Shown: positions 45,806-56,494 of the stretch, one piece after another
Position numbering within the stretch: position 1 is the stretch's first letter
Layout: the number at the start of each line of letters is the position of its first letter
DNA from: an uncultured Pelagibacteraceae bacterium
Lineage (GTDB): Bacteria; Pseudomonadota; Alphaproteobacteria; Pelagibacterales; Pelagibacteraceae
Assembly (NCBI GenBank): GCA_902624535.1
Contig: CACNYF010000003.1
Span: forward strand, 1 to 64,000
Length of the DNA stretch: 64,000 bases
Reading direction: 5' to 3'
Position numbers and translations under genes: made by a program
Notes under the pieces: generated by a model
The model's database searches: none
The model's input: the letters and a program-made list of their open reading frames with translations, nothing else
Told to the model about the DNA's origin: nothing

Positions 45806-47307
45806 TAAAATATTCCTCTTTTATTATTCGATTTTAAATATCTTTTACTTACTTCAATATTTAGTTTTGTAAGCTGATTATTTTTTAATTTTTTTAAATT
45901 TTGAACATCTTTTAAAAATCTATCGCTTTCTTTTTTTGAAATTATATTTTCTGTTAAAATTTTAAATTTATTTATATAATCTATTCTTTCAAAAGGTCTA
46001 TTGCCGTAGGGATGAGCATCTGCTCTTTCTAATTCTTCAATTACTTTTTTCCCATTATTTAATGTTACAACAACCCTTGCACCAAAAGATTTCTTTTTTG
46101 GATCAGGATCATGATATTTCTTCGTCCATTTTTTATCCTCATGAGTTTTAATAGATCTCCATATTTTAATTGTGCTTTTTTTGTTAGCTCTCTTTTTAGT
46201 ATAAGACTTTACATGATGCCAATCTGCATCTTCTAAAGCTACTGCAAAAATATACATTATTGAGTGATCTAAAGTTTCTCTACTTGCATTTGGATCCATT
46301 TTTTGTGGATCATTAGCTCCAGTTCCTATTACATAATGAGTATGATGGCTTGTATATATATCTATTTTTTTAATTGTATTTAAATTATTAATTTTTTTAT
46401 TAAGTGACTTTGCAATATCAATTAATGCTTGAGCTTGATATTCTGCAGAATACTCTTTTGTATATGTTTCAAGAATAGCTTTCTTTTCTTCGTTTTTTTT
46501 AGGTAAAGGAACAAAATATTTAGCATTTTTTCCATCTAATATCCTTGCAATTACACTGTCTTCACCTTCGTAAATAGGACTTGGAGCTCCTTCACCTCGC
46601 ATGGTTCTATCAACAGCTTCAATTGCTAATTTTCCTGCATGAGCTGGAGCATATGCCTTCCAACTTGAAATCTCACCTTTTCTTGATTGTCTTGTTGAAA
46701 CACTTACATGTAATGCTTGTTGAACAGCTTGATAAATAGTTTCTGTATTTAATTTTAACATTGATCCAATGCCAGCAGCAACACTTGGTCCTAAGTGAGC
46801 GATATGATCGACTTTATGTTTATGAAGACAAATAGCTTTTACAAGATTAACTTGAATTTCATAAGCAGTTATAATTCCTCTTAATAAATCATTTCCATTT
46901 TTTTTTAATTGTTGTGCGACTGCTAATAAAGCAGGAATATTATCACCAGGATGGCTGTAATCAGCCGCTAGAAATGTATCATGAAAATCTAATTCTCTAA
47001 CAGCAGTTCCATTTGCCCACGCAGCCCATTCACAATCAAATTTAAGTTTTGAATTTATGCCAAAAAGATTAGCTCCATTTTTTCTAACATGCTTTTTTGC
47101 CATTTCTCTTGCAGATATTACAGGTCCTCTATTTAAGGAAGCTATAGCAACAGAAGCGTTATCAATAATTCTATTAATAACCATTTCTATTGAATTTTTA
47201 TTTAATTTAGCATTATCACTTGCTATCTCTGCTATTTTCCAAGCAAGCTGTTTCTTCTTTGGAAGATTCATTTTTGATGGATATACTTTAATTGTATGTA
47301 ATAACAA
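45805..47307 (-). CDS. prpD: 2-methylcitrate dehydratase (MmgE/PrpD family)
   Basis: ELDFHDTFLAADYSHPGDNIPALLAVAQQL, WKAYAPAHAGKLAIEAVDRTMRGEGAPSPIYEG. Confidence 0.92.
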   Translation of the reverse strand: MLLHTIKVYPSKMNLPKKKQLAWKIAEIASDNAKLNKNSIEMVINRIIDNASVAIASLNRGPVISAREMAKKHVRKNGANLFGINSKLKFDCEWAAWANGTAVRELDFHDTFLAADYSHPGDNIPALLAVAQQLKKNGNDLLRGIITAYEIQVNLVKAICLHKHKVDHIAHLGPSVAAGIGSMLKLNTETIYQAVQQALHVSVSTRQSRKGEISSWKAYAPAHAGKLAIEAVDRTMRGEGAPSPIYEGEDSVIARILDGKNAKYFVPLPKKNEEKKAILETYTKEYSAEYQAQALIDIAKSLNKKINNLNTIKKIDIYTSHHTHYVIGTGANDPQKMDPNASRETLDHSIMYIFAVALEDADWHHVKSYTKKRANKKSTIKIWRSIKTHEDKKWTKKYHDPDPKKKSFGARVVVTLNNGKKVIEELERADAHPYGNRPFERIDYINKFKILTENIISKKESDRFLKDVQNLKKLKNNQLTKLNIEVSKRYLKSNNKRGIF

Positions 47308-47360
47308 AATAACTCCTAATTTGTGATTTTGTTTTAATAGTTAAAATAAATTAATCAATA

Positions 47361-48041
47361 TTAAAGATATTGAGATACAATTTTTTCAATACCTACAAAG
47401 TCTTTTATTAAGTGATTATGATAAATTTCATCAATTTTTTTTTCAGTATATCCATCCTCTAATAAAATCATTGGAATTTCTGCCGCTTTAGCAGCATTTG
47501 CATCCGACTCACTATCACCAATCATAATTGATTTATTTTTACTACCATCTATAATTTCTATAATTGTTGTTATATGTCTAGGATCAGGTTTACAATAATC
47601 AAAAGTATTATAACCAGCAACATACTCGAAGTAATCATATATCCCAATTTTTTTTAGAAGATCTACTGCAAGATGTTCTGTTTTATTCGTACATACAGCC
47701 ATTGATATATTTTCTTTTCTACACCAATTTAAAAAATCTTTTACACCAGGCATCAGAGTACTTTCATTCAAAATATTATTTCCATAATAAGAAATAAATT
47801 CATCTGTCATTTCATTTTTAATTTTCTCATTAATCGAAGTTAATTCTTTTTTAGCCTGGCTCCATATAGATCTACCAATCATAGCCCCAGCTCCTTGACC
47901 AACAGTATTTTTAAGTTCATCAAGAGATTTTGTGGGGTATCCAAATTTCTTCATAACATGGTTATGAGCAAGCATTAGATCAGGTGCTGTGTCTACTAAC
48001 GTGCCATCTAAATCAAAAAGAATTGTGAATTTTTGTGTCAT
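47361..48041 (-). CDS. gph: HAD-family phosphatase, phosphoglycolate phosphatase-like
   Basis: ILFDLDGTLVDTAPDLMLAHNHVM, MAVCTNKTEHLAVDLLKKIGI, SIMIGDSESDANAAKAAEIPMI. Confidence 0.85.
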   Translation of the reverse strand: MTQKFTILFDLDGTLVDTAPDLMLAHNHVMKKFGYPTKSLDELKNTVGQGAGAMIGRSIWSQAKKELTSINEKIKNEMTDEFISYYGNNILNESTLMPGVKDFLNWCRKENISMAVCTNKTEHLAVDLLKKIGIYDYFEYVAGYNTFDYCKPDPRHITTIIEIIDGSKNKSIMIGDSESDANAAKAAEIPMILLEDGYTEKKIDEIYHNHLIKDFVGIEKIVSQYL

Positions 48042-48110
48042 TTAAAAAGTATTAATAAGAAATAAATTGTGAATTAATTAAACTAATACTCAGTTATATA
48101 CAACTATCTA

Positions 48111-48719
48111 ATGAATAGTCAAAATTTACAAAATAAACTTCGAGATAAATTTTTAAAAAAAGGTGTCAAAATGAAGGGGCCAGAGACAGTTTTTTTTTCT
48201 AAAGATACTAAAATTGGAAAGAATGTAGAGATAGAACCTTATGTTGTCTTTGCTGATAAAGTTCAAATAGGAAACAACGTTAAAATTCTGTCTTTCTCTC
48301 ATCTTGAGGGTGTTAAAATAGATAATAATGTGAGTGTTGGTCCATACGCTCGTTTAAGACCTGGTACAAAAATTAAATCTGGATCAAAGATAGGAAATTT
48401 TGTTGAAGTAAAAAAAAGTATAATAAATAAAAATTCTAAAGTTAATCATTTATCTTATATTGGAGATGCTCTAGTGGGGAAGAACGTGAATATTGGAGCT
48501 GGAACAATAACTTGTAATTATGATGGAAGAAAAAAAAGTAAAACAAACATTAAAGATAAAGTGTTCGTAGGTTCAAATACATCTTTAGTGGCGCCAGTTA
48601 CTTTAAATCAAAAAAGCGTTATAGGTGCGGGCTCAGTGATCACAAAAAATGTAGCTAAAGGGTCACTAGCACTAACAAGACCAAAGCAACAAGAAAAAAA
48701 AAATTACAAAAGGAGATAA
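48111..48719 (+). CDS. Stand-alone GlmU C-terminal (glucosamine-1-phosphate N-acetyltransferase) domain protein
   Basis: DPETVFFS-type linker ([25 protein letters not shown]), [60 protein letters not shown]; no N-terminal uridylyltransferase domain. Confidence 0.85.
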   Translation: MNSQNLQNKLRDKFLKKGVKMKGPETVFFSKDTKIGKNVEIEPYVVFADKVQIGNNVKILSFSHLEGVKIDNNVSVGPYARLRPGTKIKSGSKIGNFVEVKKSIINKNSKVNHLSYIGDALVGKNVNIGAGTITCNYDGRKKSKTNIKDKVFVGSNTSLVAPVTLNQKSVIGAGSVITKNVAKGSLALTRPKQQEKKNYKRR

Positions 48720-48725
48720 GAGGTA

Positions 48726-50546
48726 ATGTGTGGAATAGTTGGAATTACAAGCTCTAAAGAGGTAACTCCTAGAATTATAAATTCATTAAAAAAACTTGAA
48801 TATAGAGGATACGACTCTGCAGGTATAGCAACTCTTTCTAATGGAAATATAAATGAGGTAAAATGTGAGGGCAGAGTAGACGCTTTAGAGAAAAACATTA
48901 TACAAACAAAAATATCTGGCTCTATTGGTATAGGACACGTTAGATGGGCTACGCATGGAAAACCTAGTTCAATAAATGCACACCCTCATTCATCAGAAGA
49001 TGTATCCGTAGTTCATAATGGTATAATTGAAAATTCAACTATTCTCAAAAAATTATTAGAGAAAAAAGGTTATAAATTTAAATCTCAAACAGACACAGAA
49101 GTAATAGTTCATTTAGTTACTGATTATTTAAAAAAAAATAACCTTAAAAATACAATTATAAAAGTTTTAAAAAAATTGCATGGTAGTTTCGCGTTAGGCA
49201 TAATATTTAAATATCAACCAGACTTAATAGTTGGAGCAAGAAGAGGCTCTCCGCTAGCAGTTGGATATGGACCAAATGAACACTACCTTGGCTCAGATTC
49301 TTACGCATTAAAGTCAATGACTAATAAAATTTCATATTTAAATGATGGAGAATTTTGCATATTAAAAAAAGATCAAGTTGAATTTTTTGATGCTGATGGA
49401 ACTAAAGTAAACAAAAAAATTTTAAATCTTTCTAAAGATGATCAAAATTATGAAAAAGGAGATTACAAATATTATATGGCTAAAGAAATAGACGAGCAGC
49501 CAATTACTTTAAAAAATTGTGTCAATGAGTACATTGACAAATATAACAAAGAAATAAACATTTACAATTTTCCTTGGAAAATAAGTGAAATTTCATCAGT
49601 GGTTTTAATTGGATGCGGAACAGCATACCACTCATGCCTTGTTGCTAAGTATTGGTTTGAACAAAATACAAGTTTAGATGTCAGTGTTGATATAGCCTCT
49701 GAGTTTAGATATCGAAAAACTAAATTTAAAAAAGATTGTCTATACGTGTTTGTTTCTCAATCTGGAGAAACTGCAGATACATTTGCGGCATTAGATTTGT
49801 GCAAAAAGAATAATGTTAAAACATGTGCTGTCGTAAATGTTGTTGAAAGTTCAATTGCAAGAGATTCTGATCTAGTTTTGCCTATTCATTGTGGTCCAGA
49901 AGTAGGTGTTGCATCGACAAAGGCTTTTTTGGGACAAATGTTAGTCCTTTATTTATTATGCACTAAGCTTTCTTATGAACAAAAATCAATTAATAAAAAG
50001 GATTACCAAAAAAAGATAAAAGATTTACTGTCTTTATCTAAATCTGCAAAAAATACATTGAATATTGAAGATAAAATTCAAACTCTTGGAAAAGATTTTG
50101 CAAATTCTAAAGGATCAATGTTTCTAGGTAGAGGCTATTCATATCCAATTGCACTAGAAGGCGCTTTAAAACTAAAAGAGCTTGCTTATGTTCATGCCGA
50201 AGGTTATCCAGCAGGGGAAATGAAACATGGACCTCTTGCACTCATAGAGGAAGGTATGCCGGTAGTAGTAATTGCTCCAAGAGATGAGCATTATAAAAAA
50301 ACCATTTCAAATATGCAAGAAGTCATATCTAGAGGTGCAAAAGTTTTACTAATAACAAATAAAAGTACTGATGAAATTTATTCAGAAAATATTTGGGAGC
50401 AAATAGAAGTTGATACTATATCTGATGAACTCATTCCTTTTTTGACCACTATACCTTTGCAAAAGTTAGCTTATTACTCTGCATTAGATAAAGGATACGA
50501 TATAGATAAACCAAGAAACTTAGCTAAATCTGTCACTGTTGAATAA
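48726..50546 (+). CDS. glmS: Glutamine--fructose-6-phosphate aminotransferase
   Basis: CGIVGITSSKEVTPRIINSLKKLEYRGYDSAGI, HVRWATHGKPS, KELAYVHAEGYPAGEMKHGPLALIE, PRNLAKSVTVE end. Confidence 0.96.
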   Translation: MCGIVGITSSKEVTPRIINSLKKLEYRGYDSAGIATLSNGNINEVKCEGRVDALEKNIIQTKISGSIGIGHVRWATHGKPSSINAHPHSSEDVSVVHNGIIENSTILKKLLEKKGYKFKSQTDTEVIVHLVTDYLKKNNLKNTIIKVLKKLHGSFALGIIFKYQPDLIVGARRGSPLAVGYGPNEHYLGSDSYALKSMTNKISYLNDGEFCILKKDQVEFFDADGTKVNKKILNLSKDDQNYEKGDYKYYMAKEIDEQPITLKNCVNEYIDKYNKEINIYNFPWKISEISSVVLIGCGTAYHSCLVAKYWFEQNTSLDVSVDIASEFRYRKTKFKKDCLYVFVSQSGETADTFAALDLCKKNNVKTCAVVNVVESSIARDSDLVLPIHCGPEVGVASTKAFLGQMLVLYLLCTKLSYEQKSINKKDYQKKIKDLLSLSKSAKNTLNIEDKIQTLGKDFANSKGSMFLGRGYSYPIALEGALKLKELAYVHAEGYPAGEMKHGPLALIEEGMPVVVIAPRDEHYKKTISNMQEVISRGAKVLLITNKSTDEIYSENIWEQIEVDTISDELIPFLTTIPLQKLAYYSALDKGYDIDKPRNLAKSVTVE

Positions 50547-50580
50547 ATAATAAAGTCTGTTAAAACAATTCTGAGTTGAA

Positions 50581-51960
50581 ATGAAAAATTGGAAAATAAA
50601 TAGCTGGAGAAAACACCCCGTCAAACATATTCCTCAATATGAAGATGAAAAGGAATTAGAGATGGTTTTAAATAAATTGAAAACCTTTCCTCCATTAGTT
50701 TTTGCGGGTGAAACAAGACATTTGAAAGATCAGTTGGCAATGGTCAATGATGGGAAAGCTTTTCTTTTGCAAGGCGGTGATTGTGCGGAAAGTTTTGCAG
50801 AATTCCACCCTGACAATATAAGAGATACTTTTAAGGTTATTCTTCAAATGGCTTTAGTGATGACTTACTCAGCTTCTTTACCTATTGTAAAACTTGGAAG
50901 AATTGCTGGACAATTTTCAAAACCAAGAAGTGCACCAACTGAAAAACAAGGTGATAAAGAATTACCAAGTTATTTGGGAGACAATATAAATGCAATTGAT
51001 TTTAATGAAAAAGCTAGAAGACCTGATCCAAAAAGAATGTTTAAGGCTTATTCTCAATCTGCATCAACTTTAAACCTTTTAAGAGCATTTTCAAAAGGTG
51101 GTTTTGCTGACCTTAATAAGGTTCACTTATGGAATTTAGATTATATTAAGAAAAGTCCTCAAGCTAAGAAATTTAAAGAATTAGAAGATAAAATAGCAGA
51201 TGCATTAGCTTTTATGGATGCTTGTGGAATTACATCTGATTTTAATAATAGATTATACACAGTTAATTTTTGGACTTCTCATGAAGCCTTACACTTACCT
51301 TTTGAAGAAAGCATGACAAGAGTAGACTCAACCACGGGTGAATATCACGATACTTCAGCTCACTTTGTCTGGATAGGAGATAGAACAAGACAATTAGATG
51401 GAGGACATGTAGAGTTTTGTAAAGGTATAGAAAATCCAATTGGCATTAAATGTGGCCCAACTTCAAAACCTGATGAGATTGCAAAAATATGTGAAGTTAT
51501 AAATCCTAAAAATGAAAAAGGAAAAATAACTTTAATCTCAAGATTTGGTCATCAAAATGTTGAAAAATTCTTACCAAAATTAATTAGAGGGATTAAAAAA
51601 GAGGGATTAAATGTTGTTTGGTCATGTGATCCAATGCATGGCAATACAATTAAATCAACTACTGGTTTTAAAACGAGACCGTTTAATGATGTTGTAAGCG
51701 AAGTTAAAAATGTATTTGCAGTTCATCAAGCTGAAGGTTCCTATGCAGGGGGTCTTCATGTTGAAATGACAGGACAAGATGTGACAGAGTGTACTGGTGG
51801 AGCAAAAAAAATATCAGATGCAGATTTATCAAGCAGATATCATACGCACTGTGATCCAAGATTGAACTCTGATCAAGCTATAGAATTAGCGTTTTTAATT
51901 TCTGATGAGATAAAAAAGAATAGTTTGTATTCTAAATCTGCAATTAAAGCGGCATCTTAA
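50581..51960 (+). CDS. Class II 3-deoxy-7-phosphoheptulonate synthase
   Basis: GKAFLLQGGDCAESFAEFHPDNIRDTFKVILQMALVMTYSASLPIVKLGRIAGQFSKPRS, VWSCDPMHGNTI, GLHVEMTGQDVTECTGG. Confidence 0.95.
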   Translation: MKNWKINSWRKHPVKHIPQYEDEKELEMVLNKLKTFPPLVFAGETRHLKDQLAMVNDGKAFLLQGGDCAESFAEFHPDNIRDTFKVILQMALVMTYSASLPIVKLGRIAGQFSKPRSAPTEKQGDKELPSYLGDNINAIDFNEKARRPDPKRMFKAYSQSASTLNLLRAFSKGGFADLNKVHLWNLDYIKKSPQAKKFKELEDKIADALAFMDACGITSDFNNRLYTVNFWTSHEALHLPFEESMTRVDSTTGEYHDTSAHFVWIGDRTRQLDGGHVEFCKGIENPIGIKCGPTSKPDEIAKICEVINPKNEKGKITLISRFGHQNVEKFLPKLIRGIKKEGLNVVWSCDPMHGNTIKSTTGFKTRPFNDVVSEVKNVFAVHQAEGSYAGGLHVEMTGQDVTECTGGAKKISDADLSSRYHTHCDPRLNSDQAIELAFLISDEIKKNSLYSKSAIKAAS

Positions 51961-51997
51961 CAGTTTAAAAATAAATTTTTTTTCATATATTCAAATT

Positions 51998-52735
51998 ATG
52001 ACACCCAAAGATAAAGTGCATCACATTAAAAACTGGATTTCAGATTATGTGAATTCCATGCCAAAAAAAGCTCAATCTTTAGTGATTGGTATTTCTGGTG
52101 GAATAGACTCTTCTGTGTCAAGTACATTAAGTGCAATGACTGGTTTAAAAACAATTGTTTTATCAATGCCTATTAAACAGAAATCTGCACAACATGATCT
52201 AAGTTTGGCACATCAAGAATGGTTAAAGAAGAATTTTAGCAATGTAGAGGGACACACATTAGAATTAGATAGTTTATTCAAAACATTTGAAGGAACACTA
52301 AACAATTTTGGTAGTGAACACGGAATGGCAAACTCTAGAGCAAGATTAAGAATGACAACTCTTTATCAAGTAGCTGCTGCAAACAATGGAATTGTTGTTG
52401 GAACAGGAAATAAAGTAGAAGATTTTGGAGTTGGTTTTTATACAAAATATGGTGATGGTGGAGTAGATATTTCTCCAATAGCAGATTGTAATAAAACTGA
52501 GGTATGGGAACTTGGTAAAGAACTTGGAATTTTAAAAGAGATTATTAATGCTCCTCCTACAGATGGTTTATGGGATGATGGTCGTACTGATGAGGGACAG
52601 CTTGGTTTGTCATATAAAGAACTAGAAGAAGCAATGGATAATGAAAATTCTGTAAATAGAGATAAATATAATTCAATTCGAAGTGCAAATTTGCATAAAA
52701 TGGAACCTATTCCAGTATGCAAAATTCCTAATTAA
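51998..52735 (+). CDS. nadE: NAD+ synthase (ammonia-dependent type)
   Basis: LVIGISGGIDSSVSSTLSAM, GTGNKVEDFGVGFYTKYGDGGVDISPIADCNKTEVWELGK. Confidence 0.93.
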   Translation: MTPKDKVHHIKNWISDYVNSMPKKAQSLVIGISGGIDSSVSSTLSAMTGLKTIVLSMPIKQKSAQHDLSLAHQEWLKKNFSNVEGHTLELDSLFKTFEGTLNNFGSEHGMANSRARLRMTTLYQVAAANNGIVVGTGNKVEDFGVGFYTKYGDGGVDISPIADCNKTEVWELGKELGILKEIINAPPTDGLWDDGRTDEGQLGLSYKELEEAMDNENSVNRDKYNSIRSANLHKMEPIPVCKIPN

Positions 52736-52780
52736 TCAAATAGATTCACAAATCTACAATTTAAGTATATTCCTAGTTGT

Positions 52781-54142
52781 ATGACTAAAGATATATTTTT
52801 AACTAATAGTCTAGGTGGTAAGAAAGAAAAATTTACACCCAAAAATGAAAAATCCATAGGCATGTATGTTTGTGGTCCTACTGTTTATGATGACCCACAT
52901 ATTGGTAATGCCAGACCATTAGTTGTTTTTGATATTCTGTATAAAATTTTAAAAAATAGATATGGATCAACATCTGTAAAATATATCAGAAATATAACAG
53001 ACATAGATGACAAAATAATCAAAGCATCTAATGATCAAAATATTTCTATAAACGACTTAACTTCAAAAATTACTGAAAATTTTCATAAGGATTGCAATTA
53101 CTTAAAATGTGAAACACCAAACAGCGAACCAAAGGCAACAGAAAATATAAAACAAATGATTGAAATGATCACAGTACTAGAGAAAAAAGGGTTTGCATAT
53201 TCAAAGGATAAGCATGTTTTTTTTGAAGTTAAAAAGTTTAATGATTATGGAAAACTATCTAATAAAAAGTTAGATGAATTAATAGCTGGTTCACGAGTAG
53301 ATGTTTCAGAAATAAAAAAAAATCCTGAAGATTTTGTATTATGGAAACCATCAACTGATAATGAACCTTCATGGGAATCTCCTTGGAGTAAAGGTAGACC
53401 AGGTTGGCACTTAGAATGTTCGGTTATGTCTAAAAGATATTTGGGTGAAGAATTTGATATTCATGGAGGTGGTAGAGACTTGATTTTTCCTCATCATGAA
53501 AACGAGATTGCTCAATCAAGATGTGCAAATGAAACAAATTCATTTGCAAATTATTGGGTTCATAACGGATTTATAACTCTTTCTAATGAAAAAATGGCAA
53601 AATCTCAGGGAAACATATTAAAAATAAAAGATTTTAAAAATAAATATAATGGTCAAGTTTTAAGATTAGCATTAATTAGTGCTCATTATAGACAAGGATT
53701 AGATTGGAATGAAAAACTAATATCAGAATGTGAAAAGACTTTAAGTAAATGGTATTCAGTCTACTATGAAGTCAATAAAAGTACAATTTTACCAGATGAA
53801 CTATTAGCTCCTCTATATGACGATTTAAACACTCCTGGTTATATTGCTAATTTACATTCTTTATATAGTAAAGCTTCCACTGGAACGAACGAAGATAAAG
53901 CAACTTTTGTAAAAGCTTGTAACTTTATAGGCCTATTGACTGATACTTCTGAAGAGTGGCTACTAACAAAGAAAAATACAATTTCTCTTTCAGAAAATGA
54001 AATCAATTCAAAAATAGATGAGAGAAATAAAGCAAGAGATGAAAAAAATTATGAGTTAGCTGACAAAATTAGGAAAGATCTTTCAGATAAGGGTATTTTA
54101 ATTGAAGATAAAGATGGTACAACCTCGTGGAAATTGAAATGA
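52781..54142 (+). CDS. cysS: Cysteinyl-tRNA synthetase
   Basis: YVCGPTVYDDPHIGNARPLVVFDIL, RPGWHLECSVMSKRYLGEEFDIHGGGRDLIFPHHENEIAQS, KMAKSQGN. Confidence 0.96.
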   Translation: MTKDIFLTNSLGGKKEKFTPKNEKSIGMYVCGPTVYDDPHIGNARPLVVFDILYKILKNRYGSTSVKYIRNITDIDDKIIKASNDQNISINDLTSKITENFHKDCNYLKCETPNSEPKATENIKQMIEMITVLEKKGFAYSKDKHVFFEVKKFNDYGKLSNKKLDELIAGSRVDVSEIKKNPEDFVLWKPSTDNEPSWESPWSKGRPGWHLECSVMSKRYLGEEFDIHGGGRDLIFPHHENEIAQSRCANETNSFANYWVHNGFITLSNEKMAKSQGNILKIKDFKNKYNGQVLRLALISAHYRQGLDWNEKLISECEKTLSKWYSVYYEVNKSTILPDELLAPLYDDLNTPGYIANLHSLYSKASTGTNEDKATFVKACNFIGLLTDTSEEWLLTKKNTISLSENEINSKIDERNKARDEKNYELADKIRKDLSDKGILIEDKDGTTSWKLK

Positions 54143-55740
54143 GTAAAGAAAAAATCTATATATTTGATACTACACTTAGAGATGGGGCACAAACTCAAGG
54201 AGTTGACTTTTCATTAAATGAAAAAGAAAAAATCGCTAAATCTTTGGACAACTTAGGAGTTGATTATATAGAAGGTGGTTGGCCAGGAGCAAATCCAACA
54301 GATACAGAATTTTTTAACAAGGATCAGAATTTCAAAAATTCAAATCTTACAGCTTTTGGTATGACTAAAAAATCAGAGCATAGCGCAAAAAATGACCCTA
54401 TGTTGTCATCTTTGATTAACTCAAAGAGTTCATCTGTTTGTATATTTGGTAAAAGTTGGGATTTTCATGTGGATGTTGCACTAGGTATTTCAAACGATCA
54501 AAATTTAGAAAATATAAGCGAAAGTGCAAAGCATATAGTTAATTCGGGTAAAGAATTTATGTTTGATGCTGAACATTTTTTTGATGGATATAAATCAAAT
54601 CCTGAATATGCATTATCATGTTTAAAAGCAGCATATGACAATGGCGCAAGATGGATTATTTTATGTGATACTAATGGAGGGACATTACCCCACGAAATTT
54701 CTAAAATTGTTGAGGAAGTAACAAAGCATATACCTGGTAAAAATCTTGGAATTCATGCTCACAACGATACCGAAAATGCAGTTGCTAATAGTTTAGTTGC
54801 TGTACAAGCAGGAGTTAGACAGGTTCAAGGTACAATAAATGGACTAGGTGAAAGATGTGGTAATGCAAATTTAATGTCCTTGATCCCAACTTTTTTTTTA
54901 AAAAAAGATTTTTCAGACAAATATGAAATTAATATTAAACCTGAAAACATTAAAAATTTAACCCAATGTTCAAGATTATTAGATGAAATATTGAATAGAA
55001 AACCAAATAAACATTTACCTTATGTAGGTGCATCTGCATTTTCACACAAAGGTGGAATGCATGTATCAGCTGTACAAAAAGATCCAAAAACTTATGAACA
55101 TATTAATCCTAATGAAATAGGTAATGCTAGGAATATAGTTGTTTCTGATCAATCAGGACAATCTAATATAATGTCTAGATTAAATGCAATTGGAATTATT
55201 ATTGAAAAAGACGATCCAAAAATTAAAAAACTTCTTCATGAAGTAAAAGATAGAGAGTTTATAGGATATAGTTATGATGGTGCTGATGCATCTTTTGAAC
55301 TTTTAGCTAGAAGATTGATGGGAGAAATACCAAGATATATTTCAATTAACGAATATGATGTTTCTGTTAAGAAAGATTCTACTGGAGAAGTAATATCATT
55401 TGCAAAAGCAAAACTAGAGGTGGATGGTCATGAAATATTATGTGAAGGGGAAGGTAATGGACCTGTTAATGCTTTAGATAATGCAATCAGAAAAAATGTA
55501 AACAAACTTGAAAAATACTCAGAGTACTTAAAAGATTTAAAATTAGTTGATTATAAAGTTAGAATATTAAATACAGGAACAGGCGCTGTAACTAGAGTTT
55601 CAATAGAAAGTGCAGACTCAAAACATGGTAATTGGTTCACAATAGGAGTTTCTCCAAATATTATTGATGCATCTTTTAAAGCTTTAGTTGATAGTTTGGA
55701 TTATAAGCTTTTTAAGGATAATGCTCCCGCAAGTACTTGA
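54139..55740 (+). CDS. cimA: Citramalate synthase (start refined from 54127 to ATG 54139)
   Basis: IFDTTLRDGAQTQGVDFSLNEKEKIAKSLDNLGVDYIEGGWPGANPTDTEFF, GLGERCGNANLMSLIP. Confidence 0.9.
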   Translation: MSKEKIYIFDTTLRDGAQTQGVDFSLNEKEKIAKSLDNLGVDYIEGGWPGANPTDTEFFNKDQNFKNSNLTAFGMTKKSEHSAKNDPMLSSLINSKSSSVCIFGKSWDFHVDVALGISNDQNLENISESAKHIVNSGKEFMFDAEHFFDGYKSNPEYALSCLKAAYDNGARWIILCDTNGGTLPHEISKIVEEVTKHIPGKNLGIHAHNDTENAVANSLVAVQAGVRQVQGTINGLGERCGNANLMSLIPTFFLKKDFSDKYEINIKPENIKNLTQCSRLLDEILNRKPNKHLPYVGASAFSHKGGMHVSAVQKDPKTYEHINPNEIGNARNIVVSDQSGQSNIMSRLNAIGIIIEKDDPKIKKLLHEVKDREFIGYSYDGADASFELLARRLMGEIPRYISINEYDVSVKKDSTGEVISFAKAKLEVDGHEILCEGEGNGPVNALDNAIRKNVNKLEKYSEYLKDLKLVDYKVRILNTGTGAVTRVSIESADSKHGNWFTIGVSPNIIDASFKALVDSLDYKLFKDNAPAST

Positions 55741-56459
55741 TGTCATTAAGAAATATAACTTTCATTTTACATAAACCTCAGTTGTCAGAAAATATAGGAG
55801 CCTGTGCTAGAGCTTTAAAAAACTTTAATTTTACCAATCTATCAGTTGTTAGTCCTAAACCATCATTTCCAAATGACAAAATTATTGCAACATCTGTTGG
55901 TGCAAAAGATGTGATTAAAAAAGCAAAAGTATATGAAAATTTAGAAACATCATTAAGCAATTTGGATATATTAGTTGCAACATCTGCGAGATTTAGAAAT
56001 AAAAATATTAAACATATATCAATTACCGATCTCAATAAGATTAATTACAAAAAAAAAGTTGGTTTTCTTTTTGGATCCGAAGCATCAGGATTATCAAATA
56101 ATGAAGTAAGTTATGCTGATTATACTTTACAAATTCCAAGTAATAAAAATTTTAGATCTTTAAATTTGTCTCACAGTCTTATTATAGTAGCTCAAATAGT
56201 AAGTGGCCTAATTTTAAGCAAAAAGTTTACCTTTGAAAAGTCAAAAAAAATTAAAAGTGCAAATAAAACTGATATTCAAAGAATGTTAAATTTATGTATC
56301 AATAATTTAGAAAATAAGAATTTTTTTCACCCACCTGAAAAAAAACCAATCATGATGGAAAATTTAAGAAGTATTTTCTATAAACTCAATCTATCAGAAA
56401 AAGAAACTCGTATTTTATCAAGCGTATTTGCTGGTTTAAGCAAGGAAAAGGTTGATTGA
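55740..56459 (+). CDS. trmJ: SpoU/TrmJ-family tRNA/rRNA methyltransferase (ATG 55740)
   Basis: FILHKPQLSENIGACARALKNF, GFLFGSEASGLSNNEVSYADYTLQIPSNKNFRSLNLSHSLII. Confidence 0.87.
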   Translation: MSLRNITFILHKPQLSENIGACARALKNFNFTNLSVVSPKPSFPNDKIIATSVGAKDVIKKAKVYENLETSLSNLDILVATSARFRNKNIKHISITDLNKINYKKKVGFLFGSEASGLSNNEVSYADYTLQIPSNKNFRSLNLSHSLIIVAQIVSGLILSKKFTFEKSKKIKSANKTDIQRMLNLCINNLENKNFFHPPEKKPIMMENLRSIFYKLNLSEKETRILSSVFAGLSKEKVD

Positions 56460-56494
56460 CAAAGCATAACTTAGGCTTATAAGACCTTCTATTA

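Noticed and set aside
52438-52722. 94-aa antisense ORF in nadE
   Set aside because: Opposite a conserved enzyme core; Ser/Pro-rich shadow translation.
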